Source of the DNA: Gemmatimonadota bacterium
GTDB lineage: Bacteria; Gemmatimonadota; Gemmatimonadetes; Longimicrobiales; Longimicrobiaceae
Assembly: GCA_019240375.1 (NCBI GenBank)
Contig: JAFAYN010000561.1
Span: forward strand, 1-23,679
Length of the DNA stretch: 23,679 nt
Reading direction: 5' to 3'
In this document: positions 1 through 8,817 of the stretch, in pieces
How positions within the stretch are numbered: the stretch's first letter is position 1
How the letters are laid out: every line of letters begins with the position of its first letter
Made by a program: the position numbers and the translations under genes
Notes under the pieces: model-generated
The model's input: the letters and a program-made list of their open reading frames with translations, nothing else
Database searches by the model: none
Told to the model about the DNA's origin: nothing

Positions 1-111
1 TACCTGCGCCTGCTCGAAGCCGATCCCGAGCGTGTGCGTCGGCTCTGCGGGTGGGACTGGATCCGCGACGCCCTTCTAGCGTTGCCGCCCTCCCTCCCAG
101 CCTCCGTTTGA
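1..111 (+). CDS. 3' end of an unidentified protein gene
   Basis: Frame 1 is open from the window edge to a TGA at 109-111 and encodes the last 36 residues of a protein, beginning YLRLLEADPERVRRLC and ending in a proline/leucine-rich tail. The residue mix (Leu, Arg, Glu, with a WDW motif) looks like a real helical C-terminus, but I recognise no family in so short a piece. It ends only 27 bp before the TetR-type start at 139 and lies on the same strand, so it may be the upstream neighbour in an operon. It could also be chance open frame in GC-rich DNA. Confidence 0.4.
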   Translation, partial: YLRLLEADPERVRRLCGWDWIRDALLALPPSLPASV

Positions 112-138
112 TCTGTGCCTCCTACTCTCCTATTTGGT

Positions 139-753
139 ATGAGTGATACCGAGACCTCCGAGACGATCCTCGACGCGGCCGAGGAGCTGTTCGCGAAGCA
201 GGGCTTCGCCGCGACCACCATCAAGCAGATCGGCGCCGCCGCGGGCGTGAACCCCGCGCTGACCTACTACTACTTCGACAACAAGGAAAAGCTGTACCGG
301 GCGGTCCTGGGGCGGCTCATCGGCACCATCGCCACCCAGGGAGCCCGGCAGCTCGATCCCGCCCCCGCGCCCGACCAGGCGGTCCGTGCCCTCGTCGGGG
401 TGCAGTCGGAAACGCTGATCGGCCGCCCGACCCTCCCGCGCATCCTCGGGCGCGAGCTGGTGGACCACGAGCTGTCCCACGCGAGCGACCACCTGGCGCA
501 CCTCTCCGCCACCCTGTTCAGCCGCCTGTGCGAGCTGATCCGCGCCGGGCAGGAGGCCGGGACCTTCCGCGACGACATGGACGCTAGGTTCGCCGCCATC
601 TCGGTGATCTCCCTCGTTCCCTACTTCCACATCGCCCGCCCGGTGATGGGGATCCTGCTGGAAAGCGGCCCGGATGGGCCCGACGTCGAGACCATGCGCG
701 CCTACGGGCGGCACGTGGCCGAGTTCGCCCTGGCCGCCCTGGCCGCGCGATGA
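139..753 (+). CDS. TetR/AcrR-family transcriptional regulator
   Basis: A 204-residue protein with a typical TetR N-terminal helix-turn-helix at about residues 8-55: helix ETILDAAEELFAKQGF, then TTIKQIGAAAGVNPALTYYYF, the recognition helix with the Tyr-Tyr-Phe signature, followed by KEKLYRAVL. The C-terminal half is a ligand/dimer domain resembling the CecR (YbiH) type. The ATG at 139 is preferred over the in-frame GTG at 115 because the TetR domain starts right after it; neither has a clear Shine-Dalgarno. It precedes an HlyD/ABC-2 export cassette on the same strand, so it probably represses that cassette in response to a transported compound. The inducer cannot be read from the sequence. Confidence 0.9.
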   Translation: MSDTETSETILDAAEELFAKQGFAATTIKQIGAAAGVNPALTYYYFDNKEKLYRAVLGRLIGTIATQGARQLDPAPAPDQAVRALVGVQSETLIGRPTLPRILGRELVDHELSHASDHLAHLSATLFSRLCELIRAGQEAGTFRDDMDARFAAISVISLVPYFHIARPVMGILLESGPDGPDVETMRAYGRHVAEFALAALAAR

Positions 754-782
754 ACACCCGAAAGGAGATCCTGGAGCCGGCG

Positions 783-1727
783 ATGAAAAGGCTCGCTCTG
801 ACCCTGTCCCTCCTGCTGGTCTCGTGTGCAGGCGGGGGCGACGACACGACCGCGGTGGGGACCCTCGAGCTGACCGAGGTGGACGTTGCCCCCACCCAGC
901 CGGCCCGCGTGGTGGCGGTGCGCGCGCGGGAGGGCGACCGGGTACGCGCGGGGGACACCCTGGCGGTGCTGACCCAGGCCGCGCTCGCCGGCGACGTGGC
1001 GGGGCGGGAGGCGCGCGTCGCCGCCGCCGAGGCCGGCCTGCGCGACCTCCAGGCCGGCGCGCGCCCCGCCGAGGTCGGGAGCGCGGAGGCGGCGCTGCGC
1101 AGCGCCGAGGCCGAGGTGGTGCGTACGCAGAAGGACCTCACCCGCATGCGCACCCTCGCCGCCGCGGGAGCCGTCCCCCGCCAGCAGCTCGACGCCGCCG
1201 TTTCCGCCGCGACCGCAGCCGCCAGCCGGCGCGACTCCGCCCGCGACGCGCTGCGCCTGGTGCGGGAGGGCGCGCGCGCCGGGCAGCTCCAGGCAGCCGG
1301 GGCCGAGGTCGCCGCCGCGCGGGCCGCGCTCCAGGCCGGCCGCGCCACCCAGGGCGACCTGACGCTCCTCGCCCCGGTAGCGGGGGTGGTGCTGGGGCGC
1401 TGGATGGAGCCGGGGGAGGTGGCCGGCGCCGGGAGCGCGGTGCTGACGCTGGGCGAGCCCCGGCGTCCGTGGACGCGCGTGTACGTGAACGAGCGCGTAC
1501 TCCCGCGCCTCCGCGTGGGGGAGGCGGTCACGGCGGTGCTCGACGGCTTCCCCGACCGCAGGTTCCAGGGGCGGATCGTCTCCATCAACGACCGGGCGGA
1601 GTACACCCCGCGCGTGGCGCTCACCGAGAAGGAGCGGGCCGACCTGGTCTTCGGGGTGAAGGTGGAGTTCACCGACCCGGGCGGGATGCTCAAAGCGGGG
1701 CTCCCCGTCACCGTCACCTTCCCGTGA
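783..1727 (+). CDS. HlyD-family periplasmic adaptor lipoprotein (YbhG-like)
   Basis: A 314-residue protein with a short hydrophobic signal (MKRLALTLSLLL) and a lipobox LVSC at residues 12-15, so it is probably lipidated at Cys15. It continues with a biotinyl-lipoyl-like half motif (PARVVAVRAREGDRVRAGD), a long Ala/Arg/Glu-rich coiled-coil hairpin (about residues 75-185), the second lipoyl half (LLAPVAGVVLGRWMEPGEV) and a beta-barrel region ending in GMLKAGLPVTVTF. This is the membrane-fusion architecture linking an inner-membrane ABC exporter to an outer-membrane channel. The ATG at 783 is chosen because GGAG lies 6 bp upstream at 773-776 and the signal peptide follows directly. An ATG at 750 overlapping the tetR stop is the alternative, but has no ribosome site. 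The stop overlaps the next GTG by 4 bp. Confidence 0.88.
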   Translation: MKRLALTLSLLLVSCAGGGDDTTAVGTLELTEVDVAPTQPARVVAVRAREGDRVRAGDTLAVLTQAALAGDVAGREARVAAAEAGLRDLQAGARPAEVGSAEAALRSAEAEVVRTQKDLTRMRTLAAAGAVPRQQLDAAVSAATAAASRRDSARDALRLVREGARAGQLQAAGAEVAAARAALQAGRATQGDLTLLAPVAGVVLGRWMEPGEVAGAGSAVLTLGEPRRPWTRVYVNERVLPRLRVGEAVTAVLDGFPDRRFQGRIVSINDRAEYTPRVALTEKERADLVFGVKVEFTDPGGMLKAGLPVTVTFP

Positions 1728-2476
1728 GCGCCACGTCGGAGCCCGCCGTGCGCACCCGGCGGCTGCGCAGGGTCTTCGGCTCGCTGGTCGCCGTCGAGGG
1801 GCTGGACCTGGAGATCGGCGCGGGCGAGGTGTTCGGGCTGCTCGGGCCCAACGGCTCGGGGAAGACCACCACCATCCGCATGCTCTGCGGCCTGGTCGCC
1901 CCGACCTCCGGCGAGGCCACGGTGGTCGGGCACGACGTGGGGCGCGAGCCGGAAGCCGTGCGCCGCGCCATCGGCTACATGTCGCAGAAGTTCGGGCTGT
2001 ACGACGACATGACCGTGGCCGAGAACCTCCGCTTCTACGCCTCCATATACGGGCTGGTCGGGGGCGAGCGCGACCGGCGCGTCGCCGAGCTGCTCCACGA
2101 GCTGGAGCTGGAGCCGCGCGCCGGGCAGCTCACCGGGACGCTGAGCGGCGGATGGAAGCAGCGCGTCGCCCTGGCCTGCGCCACGGCCCACCACCCGCGC
2201 ATGCTCTTCCTCGACGAGCCCACCGCCGGCGTCGACCCCGCCGCGCGCCGGCGCTTCTGGGAGATCATCTACGGCCTGGCCCGGTCGGGGACCACCATCC
2301 TGGTCACCACCCACTACATGGACGAGGCCGAGCGCTGCCAGCGCATCGCCTTCCTGTCGCGCGGGCACCTGATCGCGCTGGGAACCACCACGGAGATCAC
2401 CCGCCAGTTCGGGCTCCCTTCCATCGAGGACGTGTTCATCGAGATGCAACGGCGCGACGAGGGGGTGACGGTATGA
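1724..2476 (+). CDS. ABC transporter ATP-binding protein (drug/ABC-2 export type)
   Basis: A 250-residue nucleotide-binding subunit with Walker A GPNGSGKT at residues 41-48, signature LSGGWKQR at 140-147 and Walker B MLFLDEP at 160-166, followed by the D-loop region (TAGVDPAARR) and a switch His in VTTHYMDEA. It hydrolyses ATP to drive the permease encoded next. Its sequence style is that of CcmA/YbhF-type multidrug exporters, but it carries one ATPase domain, whereas E. coli YbhF is a tandem fusion. The GTG start overlaps the upstream stop (GTGA) and the TGA overlaps the following ATG (ATGA), indicating coupled translation. Its substrate is unknown. Confidence 0.93.
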   Translation: MSATSEPAVRTRRLRRVFGSLVAVEGLDLEIGAGEVFGLLGPNGSGKTTTIRMLCGLVAPTSGEATVVGHDVGREPEAVRRAIGYMSQKFGLYDDMTVAENLRFYASIYGLVGGERDRRVAELLHELELEPRAGQLTGTLSGGWKQRVALACATAHHPRMLFLDEPTAGVDPAARRRFWEIIYGLARSGTTILVTTHYMDEAERCQRIAFLSRGHLIALGTTTEITRQFGLPSIEDVFIEMQRRDEGVTV

Positions 2477-3606
2477 GTCCCCTCGACCGGGTGCGGCGCT
2501 CCCTCCTCTGGCCGATGCTCTGGAAGGAGTTCGTGCAGATGCGGCGCGACCGGATGACGCTCGGGCTGATGCTGGCGATGCCCGCCATGCAGCTCGTCCT
2601 CTTCGGCTACGCCATCCGCACCGAGGTCCGCCACATCCCCACGGTGGTGCTGGACGAGGCCCGCTCCTCCGAGAGCCGCGCCCTGGTCGCCACCCTGCGG
2701 AACACCGGCAACTTCGACGTGGTGGGGAGCGTGGCCGGGCGGGGGGAGCTGCGCCGGGAGGTGGAGAGCGGCAGAGCCCATGCCGCGCTGGTGATCCCGC
2801 CAGACTACACCCGGCGGGTGAAGCGCGCCGAAGGGGCGACGGCGCAGGTGATCGTGGACGCCGCCGATCCGATGTCCTCCTCGGCGGCGCTCTCGGGGGC
2901 GGCCCTGGCGGCGCAGGCGCGCTCGGCGGAGCTGGCCGGACGCCGGGGCGCTACTCCGGTCACCCCGCTGGACGTGCGGGTACGCCCCTGGTACAACCCC
3001 GACCTGCGCAGCGAGGTATACATCGTCCCCGGGCTGGTGGGGGTGCTCCTGTCCATGACGCTGATCCTGATCACCAGCCTGTCCATCACCCGCGAGCGCG
3101 AGCGAGGGACGCTGGAGCAGCTCATCGTCACCCCCATCGACAAGACCAGCATGATGCTGGGGAAGATCGTCCCCTTCCTCCTCGTCGGCTACGTGCAGAT
3201 GACGGTGGTCCTCCTCCTGGGGCGCTTCCTCTTCGGCGTACCGGTGCGGGGCAACGTCCCGGCGCTGTACGGGATCACCTTCGCCTTCATGGTCGCCAGC
3301 CTGGGGCTGGGGCTCTTCGTGTCCACGGTGGCGCGCACCCAGGCCCAGGCGATGCAGCTCAGCTTCATGCTCCTCCTCCCCAACATCCTCCTGTCCGGCT
3401 TCATGTTCCCGCGCGAGGCGATGCCCGCCCCCATCCGCTGGTTCAGCGCCCTCCTCCCGCTCACCCACTACCTGCAGGTGCTTCGCGGCGTGCTGCTCAA
3501 GGACGTCGCGGTCGCCACCCTCCTCCCCGAGGCCGGGATCCTAGTCGGGATGGCCGTGGTGATCGTCGGGCTGAGCGTGCGCCGCTTCTCCAAGACCGTG
3601 GAATAG
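2473..3606 (+). CDS. ABC-2 type transporter permease (YbhS/YbhR-like)
   Basis: A 377-residue membrane protein with the ABC-2 exporter layout. There is one N-terminal membrane helix (about residues 30-50, [17 protein letters not shown]), then a large extracytoplasmic domain of about 170 residues. Five more hydrophobic segments run from [19 protein letters not shown] to the C-terminal [16 protein letters not shown]. The conserved cytoplasmic stretch [16 protein letters not shown] lies between the second and third segments. It forms the export channel with the ATPase encoded just upstream. Only one permease is present, so the transporter is expected to be a permease homodimer, unlike the YbhS/YbhR heterodimer. 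No outer-membrane factor gene follows; the next gene is tRNA-Thr. Confidence 0.92.
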   Translation: MSPLDRVRRSLLWPMLWKEFVQMRRDRMTLGLMLAMPAMQLVLFGYAIRTEVRHIPTVVLDEARSSESRALVATLRNTGNFDVVGSVAGRGELRREVESGRAHAALVIPPDYTRRVKRAEGATAQVIVDAADPMSSSAALSGAALAAQARSAELAGRRGATPVTPLDVRVRPWYNPDLRSEVYIVPGLVGVLLSMTLILITSLSITRERERGTLEQLIVTPIDKTSMMLGKIVPFLLVGYVQMTVVLLLGRFLFGVPVRGNVPALYGITFAFMVASLGLGLFVSTVARTQAQAMQLSFMLLLPNILLSGFMFPREAMPAPIRWFSALLPLTHYLQVLRGVLLKDVAVATLLPEAGILVGMAVVIVGLSVRRFSKTVE

Positions 3607-3621
3607 GGGCCTTTCGAGGAG

Positions 3622-3650
3622 TTGACACGCGGGGCCGGGAAGGGTATCTT
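3622..3650 (+). promoter_or_regulatory. Strong sigma-70-type promoter for tRNA-Thr/tuf/S10 super-operon
   Basis: TTGACA at 3622-3627 is a perfect -35 element and TATCTT at 3645-3650 is a good -10, separated by the ideal 17 bp. Transcription would start near 3657. It sits in the only sizeable gap ahead of tRNA-Thr and tuf and 15 bp after the permease stop, so it is the likely main promoter for the translation genes downstream. Confidence 0.85.
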
Positions 3651-3656
3651 ACCTTT

Positions 3657-3797
3657 CTTTCCAGTTTGCCCCGGGATGCGTGCATCCGTCGGTTGGGGCG
3701 GCGGAGCGCAGGAGATGAGGAACCTTGCCGGGAAGGGCGTCCGGCGGGGTTTCCTGTTCGTTGTTCGGGCTCGAACGGGCCCGGAGCGGGGGATCTG
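3657..3797 (+). other. Structured leader RNA ahead of tRNA-Thr and tuf
   Basis: About 140 nt separate the predicted transcription start from the mature tRNA. The stretch contains an inverted repeat at 3674-3687 (GGATGCGTGCATCC). A longer imperfect hairpin pairs 3719-3731 with 3741-3754, with a GCCGG/CCGGC core. A third small stem, CGGGC/GCCCG, lies just upstream of the tRNA. No convincing protein is encoded; two open frames here overlap the tRNA and are chance. The leader is presumably removed by nucleases during tRNA maturation and may carry antitermination or growth-control signals, which is inference. Confidence 0.45.
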
Positions 3798-3870
<73 letters not shown>

Positions 3871-3923
3871 CTTGAGAGCCTCCCTAGTCGTCTCACCTCC
3901 CTAACCGGGATCAAGATCGGAAA

Positions 3924-5117
<1,194 letters not shown>

Positions 5118-5129
5118 GGCCGGTTGACG

Positions 5130-5158
5130 GGCCGGCGCGGCTCCTCGCCGCGCCGGCC
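5130..5158 (+). other. GC-rich hairpin between tuf and rpsJ
   Basis: A perfect 11-bp stem (GGCCGGCGCGG at 5130-5140 with its complement at 5148-5158) closes a 7-nt loop, 13 bp after the tuf stop. No T-tract follows, so it is not a standard intrinsic terminator. It may set the tuf mRNA 3' end, protect the transcript, or lower expression of the S10 cluster relative to tuf. Confidence 0.6.
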
Positions 5159-5205
5159 GGTCTCACGAGGCTTTCAAACCAACGTCAACCGAGCTGAAGG
5201 ACATA

Positions 5206-5514
5206 ATGGCTGGCAAGATTCGCATCCGGCTCAAGGGCTTCGATCACGCGGTGATCGACCAGACCACGGCCGACATCGTCCGCACCGCGGAGAAGACCGG
5301 CGCTCGCATCAGCGGGCCGATCCCCCTCCCGACCCGGACGCAGCGGTGGACGGTGCTCCGCTCCCCGCACGTAGACAAGAAGAGCCGCGAGCAGTTCGAA
5401 CTCAAGACGCACAAGCGCGTCATCGACATCCTGGACTCGCGCCCGCAGACCGTCGACGCCCTGACCAAGCTGGATCTTCCGGCCGGTGTCGACGTCGAGA
5501 TCAAGGTGGACTGA
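5206..5514 (+). CDS. rpsJ: 30S ribosomal protein S10 (NusE)
   Basis: A 102-residue protein, usual length for S10. It opens with [16 protein letters not shown] and carries the conserved loop [19 protein letters not shown], which inserts into the head of the small subunit. S10 also partners with NusB in antitermination complexes. The ATG at 5206 follows a Shine-Dalgarno-like GAAGGA with suitable spacing. It is the first gene of the S10 cluster, separated from tuf by a hairpin-containing gap, and is followed by rplC after 10 bp. Confidence 0.99.
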   Translation: MAGKIRIRLKGFDHAVIDQTTADIVRTAEKTGARISGPIPLPTRTQRWTVLRSPHVDKKSREQFELKTHKRVIDILDSRPQTVDALTKLDLPAGVDVEIKVD

Positions 5515-5524
5515 GGAGGACGCG

Positions 5525-6148
5525 ATGTCTGGAATCATTGGCAAGAAGCTGGGGATGACTCAGCTGTTCGACGAATCCGGGGCTGTCGTTCCGGTGACGG
5601 TCATCGAGGCCGGGCCCTGCCCGGTGGTGCAGGTCCGCACGGCGGAGAAGGACGGCTACCAGGCCGTCCAGCTCGGATACGGCGCCCAGAAGGCGAGCCG
5701 TGTCACCAAGGCCGAGATGGGACACGCGACCAAGGCCGGGCTGGAGAGCGCCCCGCAGGTGCTCCGCGAGTTCTCGTTCGCCGCCGAGGAGATCCCGTCG
5801 ATCGGCGATCGGATCACGGTGGACACCTTCGCGGTGGGAACCCGGGTCAAGGTGACCGGCACCACCAAGGGACGCGGCTTCCAGGGCGTCATGAAGCGCC
5901 ACGGCTTCGGCGGTGGTCGCGCTTCGCACGGCGCCACCCGGATCCACCGTGCCCCCGGCTCCATTGGCGCGGGCACGAACCCGTCGCGCGTGATCAAGGG
6001 GAAGCGCATGCCCGGTCACATGGGGGACGCGCAGCAGACCGTGCGCAACCTGCGGGTGGCGAAGGTGGACGCCGAGCGCAACCTGCTCTACGTCCGCGGC
6101 GCCGTTCCGGGCCCCGTGAACGGGTACGTTTTCATCACGAAGCAATAG
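5525..6148 (+). CDS. rplC: 50S ribosomal protein L3
   Basis: A 207-residue protein starting [15 protein letters not shown], the family's N-terminal signature, with the long loop [20 protein letters not shown] and [12 protein letters not shown] that reaches towards the peptidyl-transferase centre. L3 binds 23S rRNA and is an early assembly protein. The start at 5525 is set by GAGGAGG ending about 6 bp upstream; an earlier in-frame ATG at 5486 lies inside rpsJ and is rejected. Confidence 0.99.
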   Translation: MSGIIGKKLGMTQLFDESGAVVPVTVIEAGPCPVVQVRTAEKDGYQAVQLGYGAQKASRVTKAEMGHATKAGLESAPQVLREFSFAAEEIPSIGDRITVDTFAVGTRVKVTGTTKGRGFQGVMKRHGFGGGRASHGATRIHRAPGSIGAGTNPSRVIKGKRMPGHMGDAQQTVRNLRVAKVDAERNLLYVRGAVPGPVNGYVFITKQ

Positions 6149-6157
6149 GGGTTCACG

Positions 6158-6799
6158 ATGCTCAGCGCACGTTACTATAGCGCGACCGGCGAGCAGGGCG
6201 AAGCTCGGGAGCTCCCGCTGGAGCTGTTCGACGGCGTCGTCCACGAAGCCGTGTTGCACCAGGTGATCAAGGCGTACCTCGCCAACCAGCGGCAGGGAAC
6301 GGCCTCGACCAAGACCCGCGCCCAGGTTTCCGGCGGGAACAGCAAGGTCTGGCGTCAGAAGGGGACCGGCCGCGCCCGCCAGGGCTCGACTCGCGCCCCG
6401 CACTGGCGCGGCGGCGGCATCGTCTTCGGTCCGACCCCGCGGTCGTACCACCAGGACGTGCCGCGCCGGGTCAAGGCGCTGGCCCGCCGCTCCGCGTTCA
6501 ACACGCGGGCGATGGCCGACCAGGTGTCCGTGATCGAGCGCTTCGACATCGACGCGCCCAAGACGCGCCAGGTGGCCGAGCTGCTCGGGAAGATCGGCGC
6601 CGCCGGCAAGAAGGTGCTCATCCTCACCGACGGGCAGAACGCCAACCTGTTCCTTTCGACGCGCAACCTCCCGAACGTCCGGGTGATGCCGCTCCGCGAG
6701 GCTTCGGCGTACGACGTCATGAACGCCCGCGAGCTGGTGATCGAGGCCGCGGCGCTGGATTCCATCCGCGCCGGGAACGAGGAGGTGGTCAATGCGTAG
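6158..6799 (+). CDS. rplD: 50S ribosomal protein L4
   Basis: A 213-residue protein with the exit-tunnel loop typical of L4 ([20 protein letters not shown] followed by [10 protein letters not shown]) at roughly residues 65-95 and a globular domain around it. In E. coli L4 also represses the S10 operon by attenuation; whether that happens here is not visible, as no similar leader is obvious before rpsJ. The gene starts 9 bp after rplC and its end overlaps rplW by 8 bp. Confidence 0.98.
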   Translation: MLSARYYSATGEQGEARELPLELFDGVVHEAVLHQVIKAYLANQRQGTASTKTRAQVSGGNSKVWRQKGTGRARQGSTRAPHWRGGGIVFGPTPRSYHQDVPRRVKALARRSAFNTRAMADQVSVIERFDIDAPKTRQVAELLGKIGAAGKKVLILTDGQNANLFLSTRNLPNVRVMPLREASAYDVMNARELVIEAAALDSIRAGNEEVVNA

Positions 6800-7082
6800 C
6801 ATCCATGATGTGATCGTTCGTCCGCTGCTGACGGAAAAGACCACCGATCAGCTCGACAAGCAGAACGCGTACAGCTTCGTCGTCGACAAGGACGCGAACA
6901 AGATCGAGATCGCCCACGCGGTCGAGAAGCAGTTCGACGTCAAGGTCAAGAGCGTCCGCACCATGCGGTACGCCGGCAAGGAGCGCCGGGTCGGGAAGTT
7001 CATCGGCCGCCGCGCCTCCTGGAAGAAGGCCGTGGTCACCCTGCAGGAGGGGGACACGATCGAGATTTTCGAGGGAGTCTAG
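6792..7082 (+). CDS. rplW: 50S ribosomal protein L23
   Basis: A 96-residue protein, normal for L23, with the family pattern [10 protein letters not shown] near the N-terminus in the form [15 protein letters not shown] and [17 protein letters not shown] in the middle. It lies at the peptide-tunnel exit, where trigger factor and the signal recognition particle dock. The ATG lies inside the last codons of rplD (8-bp overlap), so translation of the two is coupled; rplB begins 3 bp after its stop. Confidence 0.98.
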   Translation: MRSIHDVIVRPLLTEKTTDQLDKQNAYSFVVDKDANKIEIAHAVEKQFDVKVKSVRTMRYAGKERRVGKFIGRRASWKKAVVTLQEGDTIEIFEGV

Positions 7083-7085
7083 ACC

Positions 7086-7928
7086 ATGCCGACCAAACAG
7101 TTCAAGCCGGTGACCGCCGGCACTCGCTTCCGTCAGATCAGCGACTTCAGCGAGGTGACGCACAAGGGTCGGCCGGAGAAGGCCCTGACCGAGTCGATGA
7201 ACAAGAGCGGCGGCCGCAACCACCACGGGCGGGTCACCTCGCGCCGTCGGGGCGGCGGGCACAAGCAGCTCTACCGCATCATCGACTTCAAGCGCGACAA
7301 GGCCGGCGTCAAGGGCCGCGTGGCGCAGATCGAGTACGATCCGAACCGTACGGCCAACATCGCCCTCATCCAGTACGAGGACGGTGAGAAGCGCTACATC
7401 CTCCACCCGCGCGGCCTCAACGTCGGCGACGTGATCGAGTCCGGCTCGGGCTCGGACATCAAGGTGGGGAACGCGCTCCCGCTGGCGGAGATCCCGCTCG
7501 GCACCACGGTGCACAACGTGGAGCTCCGCCCGGGGAAGGGCGCCCAGATGGCCCGCTCGGCCGGTTCGGGCGTGCAGATCGTGGCGAAGGAAGGTGACCA
7601 CGTCACCCTCCGCATGCCGTCCACCGAGGTCCGCCTGGTGCGCCGCGAGTGCATGGCCACCGTCGGGCAGGTCGGCAACGTCGACCACGAGAAGCAGTCG
7701 ATCGGCAAGGCCGGCGCGAACCGCTGGCGCGGCAAGCGCCCGAAGGTCCGCGGCGTCGCCATGAACCCGGTCGATCACCCACTCGGCGGTGGTGAGGGTC
7801 GTTCTTCGGGCGGTCGCCCGCCGGTTTCGCCCTGGGGCAAGCCGGAAGGCGTGAAGACCCGCAAGAACAAGAAGGCCTCCAACCGGATGATCGTCCGCGG
7901 CCGCAAGCGCGGTCGGGGCACCAAGTAA
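7086..7928 (+). CDS. rplB: 50S ribosomal protein L2
   Basis: A 280-residue protein close to the family length. It has the N-terminal RNA-binding OB-like domain ([15 protein letters not shown]), an SH3-like domain and the C-terminal signature [16 protein letters not shown], with the conserved His at residue 231 next to the peptidyl-transferase centre. The tail is strongly basic ([19 protein letters not shown]). L2 is needed for subunit joining. It is followed by an unusually long 225-bp gap before rpsS, so the S10 cluster is interrupted here. Confidence 0.99.
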   Translation: MPTKQFKPVTAGTRFRQISDFSEVTHKGRPEKALTESMNKSGGRNHHGRVTSRRRGGGHKQLYRIIDFKRDKAGVKGRVAQIEYDPNRTANIALIQYEDGEKRYILHPRGLNVGDVIESGSGSDIKVGNALPLAEIPLGTTVHNVELRPGKGAQMARSAGSGVQIVAKEGDHVTLRMPSTEVRLVRRECMATVGQVGNVDHEKQSIGKAGANRWRGKRPKVRGVAMNPVDHPLGGGEGRSSGGRPPVSPWGKPEGVKTRKNKKASNRMIVRGRKRGRGTK

Positions 7929-7974
7929 GAGGCCGTAAGACAGAGCCCCAGGGGCCATACAGCTCTAGGGGATC

Positions 7975-8036
7975 AGCGCTCCGTCCGCCCCGATTCACGT
8001 CAGGGGTGGACGGATCGCTGGTCTTTTGATAGTTTT
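7975..8036 (+). terminator. Terminator-like stem with U-rich tail inside the r-protein operon
   Basis: TCCGTCCGCCCC (7980-7991) pairs with GGGGTGGACGGA (8003-8014; one G-U pair). The stem extends past one mismatch through AGCG (7975-7978) with CGCT (8016-8019). Downstream come TCTTTT (8022-8027) and TTTT (8033-8036). The U-run begins a few bases after the stem, so termination would probably be partial. It could act as an attenuator between rplB and rpsS. Confidence 0.45.
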
Positions 8037-8043
8037 ATGGGCT

Positions 8044-8071
8044 ATGCCGCGAACCTGCCGGTTCGCGGCAT
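8044..8071 (+). other. Perfect 12-bp hairpin upstream of rpsS
   Basis: ATGCCGCGAACC (8044-8055) is followed by a 4-nt loop TGCC and its exact complement at 8060-8071. There is no T-run after it. A perfect 12-bp stem is unlikely by chance in a 225-bp gap. It may bind a ribosomal protein or stabilise the mRNA; its role is not shown by the sequence. Confidence 0.6.
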
Positions 8072-8153
8072 GTCGCGTCCACCACTGGACCCCATGTGGA
8101 CCTTGCTCCCGGCATGGTGCCGGGGGAAAAGCTAAGAGCGAGAGAATCGTCCA

Positions 8154-8441
8154 ATGCCGAGAAGCCTGAAAAAGGGGCCTTTCGTAGAAGAAAGCCTCCT
8201 CAAGAAGATCCGGCTGATGAACGAGCGGGGTGAGAAGCGCGTGGTCAAGACCTGGTCGCGCAGCTCCACTATCACCCCCGACTTCATCGGTCACACCCTC
8301 GCCGTACACAACGGGAACAAGTTCATCCCCGTGTACCTGACGGAGAACATGGTCGGGCACAAGCTCGGCGAGTTCGCCCCGACCCGGATGTTCCGCGGGC
8401 ACGGCGGCAAGCTGGCCGACAAGCGTGCCAAGGCGCGTTAA
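8154..8441 (+). CDS. rpsS: 30S ribosomal protein S19
   Basis: A 95-residue protein with all family landmarks: [18 protein letters not shown], then [21 protein letters not shown] and the C-terminal [19 protein letters not shown]. It sits in the head of the small subunit next to S13 and S14. The ATG at 8154 is preceded only by a weak GAGAG site, and by the long structured gap, so its translation may depend on RNA folding. rplV follows after 22 bp. Confidence 0.99.
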   Translation: MPRSLKKGPFVEESLLKKIRLMNERGEKRVVKTWSRSSTITPDFIGHTLAVHNGNKFIPVYLTENMVGHKLGEFAPTRMFRGHGGKLADKRAKAR

Positions 8442-8463
8442 CACGAGCCGAGGAGAAAAGACA

Positions 8464-8814
8464 ATGCAAGCTCGTGCAATCGCGAAGAACGTCGGGATGT
8501 CGCCCCGCAAGATGCGGCTGGTCATGGACCTGATCCGTGGCCGCAACGTCAACGAGGCGTACGCCATCCTGAAGTTCTCGAAGAAGGCGGCCACCACGCC
8601 GATCGAGAAGACCCTCCGCTCCGCCGTCGCCAATGCGCAGCAGAAGGCGGACCAGGACGGTGCCTTCCTCGACGTGGACGACCTGTACATCCGTGAGGCG
8701 TACGTCAACGAGGGTCCGACGATGAAGCGGTTCTCGCCGCGTGCCATGGGCCGCGCGACGCCGATCCTCAAGCGGACCAGCCAAGTCACCATCATCGTCG
8801 ACCGGAAGGAGTAA
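8464..8814 (+). CDS. rplV: 50S ribosomal protein L22
   Basis: A 116-residue protein starting QARAIAKNVGMSPRKMRLV, with the conserved RGR and the beta-hairpin region (EGPTMKRFSPRAMGRATPI) that lines the exit tunnel and is a site of macrolide-resistance mutations in other bacteria. The start at 8464 follows GAGGAGAAAAGACA, a good ribosome site; the upstream in-frame ATG at 8425 lies inside rpsS and is rejected. rpsC starts 3 bp after its stop. Confidence 0.98.
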   Translation: MQARAIAKNVGMSPRKMRLVMDLIRGRNVNEAYAILKFSKKAATTPIEKTLRSAVANAQQKADQDGAFLDVDDLYIREAYVNEGPTMKRFSPRAMGRATPILKRTSQVTIIVDRKE

Positions 8815-8817
8815 CCC

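Larger units (their letters stand above)
7929..8153 (+). other. Structured 225-bp gap between rplB and rpsS
   Basis: These genes are normally almost contiguous. The gap encodes no convincing protein but contains four potential stem-loops in series. The first is a long stem with a U-rich tail (7975-8019). The second is a perfect 12-bp stem with a 4-nt loop (8044-8071). The third is a 6-bp stem (8077-8082 with 8096-8101). The fourth is CCCGGCA/TGCCGGG (8108-8124). The rpsS start follows about 30 nt later with a weak purine-rich ribosome site. The layout suggests a regulatory leader for rpsS and the genes after it. I found no clear -35/-10 promoter in it. Confidence 0.55.

Noticed and set aside
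108..136. TTGATC-17-TATTTG as a promoter for tetR
   Set aside because: The -10 would end 2 bp before the ATG, placing the transcript start inside the coding sequence.
584..2449. Long minus-strand open frame opposite the HlyD/ABC genes
   Set aside because: No recognisable domain and a repetitive Arg/Ala/Ser composition. The + strand carries complete Walker A, signature and Walker B motifs in the same place.
5124..5129. TTGACG after tuf as a -35 for the S10 cluster
   Set aside because: The bases 17 bp downstream lie in the GC-rich hairpin and do not resemble a -10.
5130..5158. Hairpin after tuf as an intrinsic terminator
   Set aside because: No run of Ts follows the stem; it is kept only as a hairpin of unknown role.
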